Shown piece after piece: positions 27,100 through 35,210 of a stretch of DNA of 64,000 nt. Every line of letters starts with the position of its first letter. The first letter of the stretch is position 1. The DNA lies in contig JACPAV010000010.1 of assembly GCA_016180645.1 (NCBI GenBank), positions 44,490 to 108,489 of the forward strand, given 5' to 3'. Source of the DNA: Nitrospirota bacterium (GTDB taxonomy: Bacteria; JACPQY01). Below the pieces are notes generated by a model. The model saw only the letters and a program-made list of their open reading frames with translations, had not been told where the DNA came from and ran no database searches. The position numbers and the translations under genes are program-made.

Positions 27100-28634
27100 A
27101 GCCCTCGGGCACTATCCCGAAGGTGGTGATGGCCGCGGCTGTCTTGTCCTGCCTGCTCGCGTGCAGATTGGCATTCCGCGAAGAACTCAGCCCGGACGAA
27201 ATCCACCGCTGGCTGCTCGCCCAACTTCATCCGAGGGACATGTTTCAAATGGCGCGGAGCATCACCGGCGGCAACGAGCTCTTCCTCCTCATGACGAGGG
27301 TATTCGTGGCGATCCACTGGTCCCCCCTCGCGGTGCGGGTTGCCAATGTGCTGATCCATGGCCTGACGGTTCTCCTGGCGTACCGTTGGTTCAGTGCATG
27401 GTTGGGCCGGCGCGTGGCGGGATTCGTGGCCATCTGGATCGCAGGGTCGCCCCTTCATGTCTATGAAGCATACGACCTCAAGGAATACAGCGGTGCGGTG
27501 TTGATCGGTCTGTGGGCGGTCCGGCTGGGCCTGGAGTCCCCGGAGCCGGCTCTGAAGCGGTCCATCCAACTCGGCTTGATCCAGATGGCCGGCACGGCCT
27601 TTACGCTGACGTTGGGACCGTTTTGGGGGGCATACGCGGTGACGCAATGTCTCACGGCGCAAAAGCGTTCAAGAAGATGGATGGCCCTGATGGTCCTTCA
27701 GCACGCTCCTTGGATCCTCATCGGGCTTCTGACCCTCCATCGGTGGGATGCGGCATATCGGCCCATCTACTTCAGCCTCCATGCGCAGGCGCTGAGCAGC
27801 AATCCCCTCAAGATCGTGGCCGACTTCTTTTCCCACGTCTACTTGTGGGTGTGGCTGCCTTGGGCCCAGCAGCCTGTCGAATGCGTCCCTCCGATGGCTC
27901 ACTGGCTGTCGAACGGTTTCGCGATTGGACAGTGGGTGATTGGAGGGCCGCTCCTTCTGGCCTTTTTTTGGCCCTCGAACACCCATCGGCAGGAGAAGGA
28001 TTTGCCTGCGGCGAAGTGGTGCTACCACTTGCCTATCTGGCACCTGGCCCTGTATCTTGCCGCTACGGGCATCATGGGAAGTCCGCATTGGTACATTCCC
28101 CGTGTGTACCTCGCCAGTTCCCCATTCGTATTCGCCCGCATCGCGGCAACCCTCGGAGAGCGGAAAGTCGGGTGGAGAATCGTCATGCTTGTGCCGGCGG
28201 CGCTCGCTGCCTTGGTTTCCATGATTGGGCTTGTCCGAGGGACCCACCCGTCACAGCTTCCCTCGCTACGCAAGTCTCTCCAGTCCGCGCAGGGGGAACT
28301 TCAAGGCGTGGGGCCGATCTACATTTATCCCGGCACGGGATTCCACTATGTTCAGACCTACGCGCCTCCTGATGTTCGCAGCCGCCTTCGACCGGTGTGG
28401 AAGGACGTGATCGAGGACCCCTCAGGGTGGGGCACGATCCTGGCACCGATCTCCCCGGAGGAAAAAGCCCGATTCAAGGCTGAACTTACCGGCCAAGAGG
28501 ACGCTTGGCTCATAGGGCTGCCGGACCTTCTCTCCTTCCGGGATCCGCACCTCAGCATCATGCAGTCGAGCGGGAGACAATGGAAAACGCTCTCATGTTC
28601 TTCGCACCTGCTGCTGTACCGCAGTCTGCCATAG
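27096..28634 (+). CDS. GT-C-type membrane glycosyltransferase paralogue 5
   Basis: 512 residues from GTG 27096, which overlaps the previous stop (GTGA); a longer in-frame upstream extension only shadows paralogue 4. Landmarks: ELSPDEIHRW (D34-E35), ITGGNELFLLMTRVF, GSPLHVYEAYDLKEYS, PHWYIPRVYLASSPFVF, tail FRDPHLSIMQSSGRQW. Very similar in layout to paralogue 4. Confidence 0.75.
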   Translation: MKPSGTIPKVVMAAAVLSCLLACRLAFREELSPDEIHRWLLAQLHPRDMFQMARSITGGNELFLLMTRVFVAIHWSPLAVRVANVLIHGLTVLLAYRWFSAWLGRRVAGFVAIWIAGSPLHVYEAYDLKEYSGAVLIGLWAVRLGLESPEPALKRSIQLGLIQMAGTAFTLTLGPFWGAYAVTQCLTAQKRSRRWMALMVLQHAPWILIGLLTLHRWDAAYRPIYFSLHAQALSSNPLKIVADFFSHVYLWVWLPWAQQPVECVPPMAHWLSNGFAIGQWVIGGPLLLAFFWPSNTHRQEKDLPAAKWCYHLPIWHLALYLAATGIMGSPHWYIPRVYLASSPFVFARIAATLGERKVGWRIVMLVPAALAALVSMIGLVRGTHPSQLPSLRKSLQSAQGELQGVGPIYIYPGTGFHYVQTYAPPDVRSRLRPVWKDVIEDPSGWGTILAPISPEEKARFKAELTGQEDAWLIGLPDLLSFRDPHLSIMQSSGRQWKTLSCSSHLLLYRSLP

Positions 28635-30202
28635 CCCGCCCGGTGGTGGGTTCAGCGGATCGGCGTTTTCTCCTCGGGCTTGTGCTGCTCTCTTCAACCG
28701 TCGGCGGTGTGCTTGCGTTCAAGATGGATCTAAGTGTGGACGAATTGCATCGTTGGGAACTGGCGGGTGGCAATTGGGGGGACCTTTGGGACGGGAGCAG
28801 GAGAATCCTTGGCGGCAACGTTCTCTATGTGGCATGGCTGAAGATCCTCCGGGGTTTTTCCATTTCCCCCCAAGCGGCTCGTTTGATTGGATTACTGGCG
28901 CATGCGGCGGCCATCCCGCTGTGGTTCACCTGGGTTCTCGCGCGGCTTGGCCGGATGCCGGCGCTTCTATCTTCGGCATGGATGGCGGCATCTCCTCTAC
29001 ATGTCTTTGAATCCTACCCCTTGAAAGAAACATCTCTTGTATTCCCCTTCGTGCTTTGGACGCTCACGGTGGGGCTGGGTAAACGCTTGCGCTGGAGTCG
29101 CGTGGCGCTTCTCGCCCTGGCCGAGGCATTGATCGTAGGCTTCTCGTTGACGGCAGCGCCGGTTTTCGCGGCCGCGTTCATGGCCAGGTTCCTCTCGACA
29201 AGGCGTCTCGATGTTCGATCGATTCTCCAACCTCTGCCGATGCTCGTGGTGGGAGCGCTCACGGTGTTCACGTGGGATCCGACATTTCGAGAATCTTTCA
29301 CCCTCTTCGCCTCCCGAATGTCACACGACCCGATCGCGCTGTTGATCGACCTGGTGGCCGATGTCGAGGCTTGGCGGTGGGTGGAGTTGGCCCGATCGAA
29401 TCCATTTCCGTGCTCCGCGCCTCCAAGTGAAACGGCCTTGTGGGTCATGCGCGGGGTGGAGGTTTCGACCGGAGGGTGCCTCCTTGCCCTGCTCGCGCGA
29501 GGTCTGGGCGGCGGTACCGCCGGGTTTGGACGGGGGCCGGTTCTTCCTTTTGCCTGCCTCGCCTTCCTACCCTTGCTCTTCGAAGGCGCCGCTTCCGCCT
29601 TGAGAGGGCATTTCGTTCTCTACCAGGCGCGGGGGTTTCTCTATGCCACTCCCTTCCTCTATGCGATCCTTGCACAAGGGGTGACGAGAGGACCGGCGGA
29701 TGGGTGGAGAAGATGGAGCGTCTTGGCGGCGCCGTTGCTGCTCCTATCGCTGGGAGCGTACGCCATGGCCCTGGCCGGGTTTCACCCGCACACCCTGCGC
29801 CCCTTGGGAGCATGGGATCGCAAAGTGAAGGAGTCCATCGGCGACCAAGGTCGAATCTTCGTTCACCCGTCCATCTACGCGCGCTACATTGCGATGAATG
29901 GGGGCGCTGCGCTACGCAGGAGAAGCCTGCCCTTGGGGCCGGAACCGCTCGCCAGCCCCCAGGGTTGGCTGACTTTGATGTCTCCGCTTGATGAAATGGA
30001 GTGGCGTTCGATCACAAGCCCTTTGACTCGAAATGACCACGTCCTGGTTCTCGCCGCGGGTCTGCCTTGGCGGGATCCCCATTTCCAACTGGGCAGGGAT
30101 TCATGCCGCGAATGGAGCCTGGAATGGTGCGATTCGAGAATGGCCATCTACGGGATCGTGGCGGAGACGCCGAGTTGCACACGTCAGCCGGCCGACCGGT
30201 GA
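28580..30202 (+). CDS. GT-C-type membrane glycosyltransferase paralogue 6
   Basis: 540 residues from ATG 28580, which has GGGAG just upstream but overlaps paralogue 5 by 55 bases. GTG 28643 or 28646, just past the previous stop, would place the acidic pair about 33 residues from the N-terminus, as in the other paralogues, and is a serious alternative. Landmarks: DLSVDELHRW, ILGGNVLYVAWLKIL, ASPLHVFESYPLKETS, GHFVLYQARGFLYATPF, tail WRDPHFQLGRDSCREW. LKEYS has become LKETS, the largest departure in the family. It runs into the GT2 gene without a gap. Confidence 0.72.
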   Translation: MENALMFFAPAAVPQSAIARPVVGSADRRFLLGLVLLSSTVGGVLAFKMDLSVDELHRWELAGGNWGDLWDGSRRILGGNVLYVAWLKILRGFSISPQAARLIGLLAHAAAIPLWFTWVLARLGRMPALLSSAWMAASPLHVFESYPLKETSLVFPFVLWTLTVGLGKRLRWSRVALLALAEALIVGFSLTAAPVFAAAFMARFLSTRRLDVRSILQPLPMLVVGALTVFTWDPTFRESFTLFASRMSHDPIALLIDLVADVEAWRWVELARSNPFPCSAPPSETALWVMRGVEVSTGGCLLALLARGLGGGTAGFGRGPVLPFACLAFLPLLFEGAASALRGHFVLYQARGFLYATPFLYAILAQGVTRGPADGWRRWSVLAAPLLLLSLGAYAMALAGFHPHTLRPLGAWDRKVKESIGDQGRIFVHPSIYARYIAMNGGAALRRRSLPLGPEPLASPQGWLTLMSPLDEMEWRSITSPLTRNDHVLVLAAGLPWRDPHFQLGRDSCREWSLEWCDSRMAIYGIVAETPSCTRQPADR

Positions 30203-30930
30203 GCAGGACCATGCCGCGCACCCTCTCGATTATCATCCCTGCGTTCAATGAGGAATCCAGTATCGAAGAGGTAATCCGAAGGGTGGAACGGGTGGATATT
30301 GCATTCCTGGGCGTTGAAAAGCAGATCGTCGTGGTCGACGACGGCTCCACGGATGGCACCGTCTCGAAGGTGAGGTGTTCCGGAAGGGTCTCAGTCGTTC
30401 GGCATCCGCATCGCCGAGGAAAGGGAAGCGCCATCCGGACCGGGCTGGCGCATGCAACGGGTGATCTTGTCCTCATTCAAGACGCGGACCTGGAGTACGA
30501 TCCTTCCGACTACCCATGCCTTCTGGATCCCATGCTGAAGGGTGCCGCCCGCGTGGTATATGGCTCCCGATTTCTGCTGAGGCGACGTCCGGAGGGAATG
30601 CGGCTCGCGTTCCTGGGGGCCAATCGTATCCTGACCCTTCTCGCGAATGTTCTCTATGGCGGCCGCCTTACGGACATGACCACGTGTTACAAGCTGTTTC
30701 GTACGGAGGATCTGCGCGCGATGGACATCGAGGCTGAAGGATTCGAGTTCTGTCCCGAGGCCACGGCGAAATTGAAAAGAGCGGGGGTAGACATCATGGA
30801 AGTACCAGTCTCGTACCAAGCCAGGCAGTCGAAGGGAGGGAAAAAGCTCAGGTGGTGGGATGGTCTCGCCGTTGTCAAGTCGCTTTTCGAGTGGCGCTTC
30901 CGAAGGGTCGCGTCAATTGCACGCGCCTGA
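30199..30930 (+). CDS. GT2 glycosyltransferase, dolichyl/polyprenyl-phosphate sugar synthase-like
   Basis: 243 residues (GTG 30199 overlapping the previous stop; ATG 30211 also possible). GT-A fold with LSIIIPAFNEE, VVVDDGSTDGT, the DxD-like QDADLEYDPSDY, and VYGSRF, the DPM1/GtrB pattern. There is no C-terminal membrane segment, as in soluble DPM1-type enzymes. Such enzymes make polyprenyl-phosphate sugars, the donors used by GT-C enzymes. Being last in the same operon as four GT-C genes, it is the natural donor-maker for them; the sugar is unknown. Its 3' end overlaps the opposing glycosyltransferase gene by 56 bases. Confidence 0.85.
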   Translation: MSRTMPRTLSIIIPAFNEESSIEEVIRRVERVDIAFLGVEKQIVVVDDGSTDGTVSKVRCSGRVSVVRHPHRRGKGSAIRTGLAHATGDLVLIQDADLEYDPSDYPCLLDPMLKGAARVVYGSRFLLRRRPEGMRLAFLGANRILTLLANVLYGGRLTDMTTCYKLFRTEDLRAMDIEAEGFEFCPEATAKLKRAGVDIMEVPVSYQARQSKGGKKLRWWDGLAVVKSLFEWRFRRVASIARA

Positions 30931-32008
30931 ATTCCAGTTCGTACGCGTCGGCCACGGCTTCCCAACAATAGAGGCGAAGGGCGCGGTCACGGGCGACCGC
31001 ACGGCGGCGAACGGACGACTGCCCATCGCGGATGGCCTCCTGAATTACACCGAGGAGGCTCCTGGAGGTTTTCTGATAGTAGAGTCCATCCTCGCCCAGG
31101 ACTTCTCGGTTAAATGGATTGTCGAGAGCGGCGACCTCGCATCCGGAGGCCATGGCTTGGATGAGGGCCGGATTTGTCCCCCCGACCTCGCATCCGTGAA
31201 TATAGATCCTAGAGTTGCACCGCAATTCCTGAAGTACTCCCGGATCGTATATGGGGCCGAGGAAGTGGATTCTACCATTGGCATACCGATGTAGCTGCGT
31301 CACGTATCGGCTCCGATAGGATGCCCACCCTACCACCGCAAGTTGGAGAGGCGAGGGGGCAGAGGCCCACGCTTCACACGCCAGGAGCACATTGTTTTCC
31401 GGCTCGAGCCGCGTGACGATCAGGCCATAGCTTTGCGGAGTAAGGTGGAAATGGTTCGCCAGCAAGGCCGCATTGCGGGACGACTCCGGAACCGCTCCGT
31501 ACGGGATGTAGGAGGAATCGGCAAAGTATGTGGATCGATAATAGTCGGCCAATACCTTGGAATCGCAGACAAGGACCTGGCTCCACTTGGCGCATGATCG
31601 GGCGCTCCACCGGTAGTAAGCCTTGGAAGTCGGCCCCCATTTGGCCCTAAGCCAATCCATCCCCCCCACGTTTGTAACAACGGGTATGCCAAAGGCATTC
31701 AAGAGAAGAATAAGCGGTGCATGCGCCACGTTGAAAAGAAGGACCGCGTCCGGCTTCTCGCGAACTACATGTGGGAGGGCGAGAACGGTTGCGGATAAGA
31801 TGTGGAGGTGCTTGGTCGGTATGCTGGGCATGTGCCGAAGCCGAACTCCGAGGTGCTCCTGGGGACGATCCGGGTACAGGCTCCTGTCACAGAATACAGT
31901 TACTTCATGCCCCCGGGCCACCAGCCTGGCAGATACTTCCTGGGCACACATCTCCATCCCGCCGTACCGGCAAGGGATGCCTTTTGTGCCGAGAATGGCA
32001 ATCTTCAT
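30875..32008 (-). CDS. GT4-family glycosyltransferase with DUF1972 N-terminal domain
   Basis: 377 residues. The N-terminus MKIAILGTKGIPCRYGGMEM fits the DUF1972 type often annotated as rhamnosyltransferase. The C-terminal GT-B half has GLIVTRLEPENN, VVGWASY and the donor-site motif HGCEVGGTNPALIQAMASG. Predicted cytosolic enzyme for polysaccharide or glycolipid building. ATG 32008 is eight bases from the stop of the upstream GT2 gene on the same strand (32016-32783), so the two form an operon. Convergent overlap with the plus-strand GT2. Confidence 0.87.
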   Translation of the reverse strand: MKIAILGTKGIPCRYGGMEMCAQEVSARLVARGHEVTVFCDRSLYPDRPQEHLGVRLRHMPSIPTKHLHILSATVLALPHVVREKPDAVLLFNVAHAPLILLLNAFGIPVVTNVGGMDWLRAKWGPTSKAYYRWSARSCAKWSQVLVCDSKVLADYYRSTYFADSSYIPYGAVPESSRNAALLANHFHLTPQSYGLIVTRLEPENNVLLACEAWASAPSPLQLAVVGWASYRSRYVTQLHRYANGRIHFLGPIYDPGVLQELRCNSRIYIHGCEVGGTNPALIQAMASGCEVAALDNPFNREVLGEDGLYYQKTSRSLLGVIQEAIRDGQSSVRRRAVARDRALRLYCWEAVADAYELEFRRVQLTRPFGSATRKAT

Positions 32009-32015
32009 GCCGGTC

Positions 32016-32783
32016 TCAGCGCTCGGAGGTCAGCGGTCGAGCCGGGAAGGTCCTGCTCAACGCGCGCAGGGATCCAACGGCCCTATATTCTCGAACAATG
32101 GTGAGCAGAAACCTGGCGCCTTGGGTCGGGATATGAAGCTTGGAACGACCGATCCGGGCGCGTGCCTGAATGTGCATTTCGCCTATTCTGATTCCTCGTG
32201 CGACGGCCCGGAGTGTCATCGCGAGGCCGTAGTCAAAACCGTCCGGCAACGTGCCCACCTCTTCCAAGAACCCCCGCCTGAAGGACCTCATCCCGGAAGT
32301 GGGATCAATCAGGCGATGGTCGTACAGCAACGTGATGGCGGCTCTAAACAAGCGGTTCCCCAATTTTCGAATAGGGTCCAGATGACCGGAAAAGTCTCCA
32401 TAGCGGGCACCGATTACCAGTTCGGCATCTGAACTCAGGGTTTCTTGGACAAGAGCAGAGAGCGCCCCAGGTGGGTAGGAGTGGTCGCCGTCCAGCATGG
32501 CCAAGACGGTTCCTCGAGCGGCCGCAAATCCAGTCCGCAGAGCAGCGCCGTATCCCCGTCGGTGCGGGTGCCGAAGGACGCCGACCCCCGTGAGGCTGGA
32601 AAGGACATCGGCGGTCCCGTCGTCCGACCCGTCATCGATAAGCAGTACTTCCGTTGAACGGATCTTGGGTAAAGACCGAAGAATGATCTCGCATGCCGCA
32701 AGAGTTTCCTCAACGACAAAGTGTATGGCTCTTGCTTCATTGAAGACCGGGATGACGATGGATAGCTGATCCCTACCTTTCAC
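32016..32783 (-). CDS. GT2 glycosyltransferase (polyprenyl-phosphate sugar transferase type)
   Basis: 255 residues with LSIVIPVFNEAR, LLIDDGSDDGTADV, LAMLDGDHSYPP (DxD region) and VIGARYGDFSG, a second DPM1-like enzyme. HPHRRGYGAALRTGF parallels HPHRRGKGSAIRTGL of the enzyme at 30199-30930, so the two are related but oriented oppositely. No membrane helix was seen. It is the first gene of a two-gene minus-strand unit with the GT4 enzyme. Confidence 0.85.
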   Translation of the reverse strand: MKGRDQLSIVIPVFNEARAIHFVVEETLAACEIILRSLPKIRSTEVLLIDDGSDDGTADVLSSLTGVGVLRHPHRRGYGAALRTGFAAARGTVLAMLDGDHSYPPGALSALVQETLSSDAELVIGARYGDFSGHLDPIRKLGNRLFRAAITLLYDHRLIDPTSGMRSFRRGFLEEVGTLPDGFDYGLAMTLRAVARGIRIGEMHIQARARIGRSKLHIPTQGARFLLTIVREYRAVGSLRALSRTFPARPLTSER

Positions 32784-33247
32784 CCTGCACCAATCCTCTC
32801 ATCTGACTGTGGCTGGGCGAGAGTCTGAGCAGATAGGCGGCTTCTCCATCCCTACGATGAGCTTCGTGACGCACAGGGCGGGAGTTGGTGCGGGGCCATT
32901 GTCCAAGTATAGGTTTCGTGGGGCTGTGATTCAAGCTGCCCTGGCGGACCAGCGAAAAATCACCCCCCTCTGGGATCTCGGTTGCGGCGCCGTCCCCAAG
33001 ACTCTTGGGGGACGAATCTGGTCTTGGCATGCCACTACCGCCCGTGTCCGGGCTGGGGGGGGAACGAAGGGCGGCGAGGACGTGCTCCAAACGGTGGACC
33101 AATGCGCGGTTGTGGAGTTGAGAATCTGCCCGTTCGGGTGAAGACGTATGTCAAAGAGGCCAAGGAACCGGAAATTCCGAAGCGGTATCCCTGATCTTGC
33201 GCGCTTCGTGGCAGGAACAAGGTGGATGGGACAACCTGCGGGCCGAT
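32784..33247. other. 464-bp stretch without a supported gene
   Basis: Between the GT2 start (minus strand) and the duplicated lpxH fragment. Frames of about 110 codons are open on both strands here, but their products are low in family-like motifs and I recognise none. It may be decayed DNA left by rearrangement next to the duplication that follows. Confidence 0.4.
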
Positions 33248-33464
33248 GGCGTTTCCAAGAGAGGCCGCCGTTTGGTAGAATAGCATTGTTGGGTGATCTG
33301 ATCCTGTCCGACGTTCACTTGAGGGGTAAAGGTGATCCCCGCCAGTCCCAGTTTGTCCGTTTCATGGAAGCCAAGGCCCCCGAAGTGGAAAACCTTTTCA
33401 TCGCGGGCGACCTGCTCGACCTGTGGTTCGGAATGAAGCCCATCCTCGTGCGGGAGTACTATCC
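33248..33464 (+). pseudogene. Truncated duplicate of the 5' end of the lpxH-like gene
   Basis: 217 bp nearly identical (9 mismatches by eye, about 96 percent) to 34994-35210. It encodes the first about 60 residues of the metallophosphatase, including SDVH and AGDLLD, then diverges after REYYP and stops at 33519. It lacks GNHD and the downstream metal ligands, so it cannot be active. Together with the intact copy it forms a direct repeat around 1.5 kb of foreign-looking DNA. Confidence 0.9.
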
Positions 33465-33505
33465 GGAACGATGGGGTCGCCATTGCAACTTGAATTACGC
33501 GGGGG

Positions 33506-33910
33506 TCACTGTTCCGTAGAGAAGCACCACGCCCGGATCCTGTCGACCGCGAAACGCGCGTGCTCCAACGCCTCCAATGCGTCGGCCTCGGTGTACTCTT
33601 GATCACGGTAGAAGGCCAAGGTCCGGCGGGCATCCAACCAGTCCGATCCCTTTTCAACTTTCCTCAGCTCCTCCGCCGTGGCTTGTGGAATTCGCTTCCG
33701 CGCGGCGCTTGCAAATGTGCTTCCCACATCGTGCCTCTTCGGGTAGTCGATGCCGAGAAAATGCAGCGCCGCCTTGAGCGTCAACTCCACGGTCTCCTGC
33801 CCGCGGCGAATGGTCTGGTTCCAATTGGCCTCTTGGAAAAGGGCTTCCGCTTCTTTCAGGGTCCGTTCCGCGTCCCGCATGATCGCGCGGGCCTTCTGGT
33901 GGTTGGTCAC
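33506..33910 (-). CDS. HEPN-domain protein, partner of the adjacent MNT
   Basis: 134 residues, helical, with QETVELTLKAALHFLGI and YPKRHDVG, matching the HEPN at 6318-6743. GTG 33910 follows the MNT stop by one base on the minus strand, the same MNT-then-HEPN order as in the first module. It sits inside the duplicated lpxH region and points against the flanking genes, consistent with acquisition by transfer. RNase toxin activity is inferred only from the family. Confidence 0.8.
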   Translation of the reverse strand: MTNHQKARAIMRDAERTLKEAEALFQEANWNQTIRRGQETVELTLKAALHFLGIDYPKRHDVGSTFASAARKRIPQATAEELRKVEKGSDWLDARRTLAFYRDQEYTEADALEALEHARFAVDRIRAWCFSTEQ

Positions 33911-33911
33911 A

Positions 33912-34415
33912 CTACAGCTCGAATTCTTCGCCGAACTTCAGGTCGGGTTTGATCTCCCAGTACCAGGAGCCGTCCGGCTGCCACACGCGGCGAGATCCGA
34001 GTTCCTTGAGGCGTTTCCTCATTTCTTCGAGCTTGCCTGCAAAAAAGCCATTGCGATCAAACAGGATGACGGCTTCCTCGGTCATGTCGAGATAGAGATG
34101 GCGGTTCTTCCGGGCCTGCTCCGTGGACAAGGTGAAATGACGGACCCGTGTCGTGCCCGGCAGGTCTTCGTCCAACCTTCCCTCCGGGCAGGTCTGGGCG
34201 AGCTTTTCAAGGAGCGCGCGCTGGGACCACCAGATTTCATTCGACTCCGGCCGTGTCAGCACGATGAGGATGTCAATGTCGCTCTCCGGACTTGCGGTCC
34301 CGCGGGCGACGGAGCCAAACAGCACGACCGAAACCAGATCATCCTGGTGTTGCTCCTGGAGCCCATGAGTGAAGGCCTCAAGGAACCTGCGGTAGTGATC
34401 GAATCCAAGTCCCAT
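33912..34415 (-). CDS. Nucleotidyltransferase-domain protein (MNT type), second copy
   Basis: 167 residues. VVLFGSVARG and SDIDILIVL give the catalytic GS...DxD. The C-terminal motif LKELGSRR...PDGSWYWEIKPDLK.G matches the MNT at 5800-6321. I chose ATG 34415 rather than the ATG at 34433: a perfect -10 box TATAAT (34427-34422, minus strand) lies six bases before it and overlaps the longer start. The mRNA is therefore probably leaderless. Likely antitoxin for the downstream HEPN. Confidence 0.8.
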   Translation of the reverse strand: MGLGFDHYRRFLEAFTHGLQEQHQDDLVSVVLFGSVARGTASPESDIDILIVLTRPESNEIWWSQRALLEKLAQTCPEGRLDEDLPGTTRVRHFTLSTEQARKNRHLYLDMTEEAVILFDRNGFFAGKLEEMRKRLKELGSRRVWQPDGSWYWEIKPDLKFGEEFEL

Positions 34416-34421
34416 TCGAGG

Positions 34422-34427
34422 ATTATA
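34422..34427 (-). promoter_or_regulatory. -10 box of the second MNT/HEPN module
   Basis: TATAAT on the minus strand, six bases before ATG 34415. No good -35 at 17 bp was seen. Confidence 0.55.
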
Positions 34428-34465
34428 TACCAAGCGCGGTCACAACTTGCGTTTTTCCTGACGAT

Positions 34466-34524
34466 GGTAGCCGCACCCTTTACGGGTGCGTTTTCGGACG
34501 CGGGCATAAAAGCCCGCGGCTACC
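34466..34524. repeat. Palindromic REP-like element with GGTAGCCGC...GCGGCTACC ends
   Basis: Perfect 9-bp terminal inverted repeats (34466-34474 and 34516-34524) enclose two smaller hairpins, GCACCC-TTTA-CGGGTGC and GCGGGC-ATAAAA-GCCCGC. A related element lies inside the gene at 49009-50220. It is placed about 50 bp before a RAYT-type transposase remnant, as expected for palindromes mobilised by such enzymes. Confidence 0.75.
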
Positions 34525-34570
34525 AGCCAATGCCATCTCGGGCACCGGGTGCAAGATTCCAGATTCCAGT

Positions 34571-34943
34571 ATTTTGAACGGGTCCGGACGCTCGTTCGGG
34601 AGCGGTTCCGAGGCCGAGATCGGGTTTGCGGGAGTTGCCATCGGCCCGGGAGATCCTTGCGCCTGTGGAGGACTTGAACCGCCTGGTCCGGCAGGAGGCG
34701 GGGGTCACGGGTACGAAGGCGGAGGCGTTGCACGGGCGCGTGGGGCCGGAACTGGCGCGGTCGATTGCTTTGGTCCTTGCGGTTCGGCATAGCCAGAAAA
34801 CATATGACGAGTTGGGGCGGTTTTTTGGATGGGTTCACCCGACGACGATTGCGAACAGAGCCAAACGATTGGAGCGGCGCCTCCGACCCGACGAACGGCT
34901 GCGGATGATCCTTGACCGTTGCGAAAAAGCTTGCCTGTCATGA
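34571..34943 (+). pseudogene. 3' remnant of a REP-associated (RAYT/Y1) transposase
   Basis: The frame from about 34626 reads RELPSAREILAPVEDLNRLV and ends in a DnaA-like helix-turn-helix (KTYDELGRFFGWVHPTTIANR), the C-terminal layout of many IS200-like REP-associated transposases. Upstream, ERVRTLVRERF lies in another frame, implying a frameshift. The catalytic N-terminal half is missing. Shortly after the stop, GTCTGACCC (34950-34958) is the exact reverse complement of GGGTCAGAC found before the transposase at the right edge of the window (63868-63876), so it is probably the right end of the element. Confidence 0.65.
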
Positions 34944-34993
34944 ATCGAGGTCTGACCCCAAAGCCACTCGGCGCGGACGAGGGGACCTCTCTC

Positions 34994-35210
34994 GGCGTTT
35001 CCAAGAGAGGCCGCCGTTTGGTAGAATATGATTGTTGGGTGATCTGATCCTGTCCGACGTTCACTTGAGGGGTGAAGGTGATCCCCGGCAGTCCCAGTTT
35101 GTCCGTTTCATGGAAGCCAAGGCCCCCGAAGTGGAAAACCTTTTCATCGCGGGCGACCTGCTCGACCTATGGTTCGGCATGAAGCCCATCCTAGTCCGGG
35201 AGTATTATCC
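34994..35210. repeat. Right copy of a 217-bp direct repeat (5' end of lpxH-like gene)
   Basis: Partner of 33248-33464, same length with no gaps. It covers the upstream sequence from GGCGTTTCC, the start region and the first about 59 codons. The DNA between the copies (33465-34993) holds the MNT/HEPN pair, a REP-like palindrome and the transposase remnant. Confidence 0.92.

Noticed and set aside
32773-33141. Open frames of about 110 codons on both strands upstream of the lpxH duplicate
   Set aside because: Arg/Pro/Gly-rich products without recognisable motifs; GC-rich DNA gives such frames by chance.
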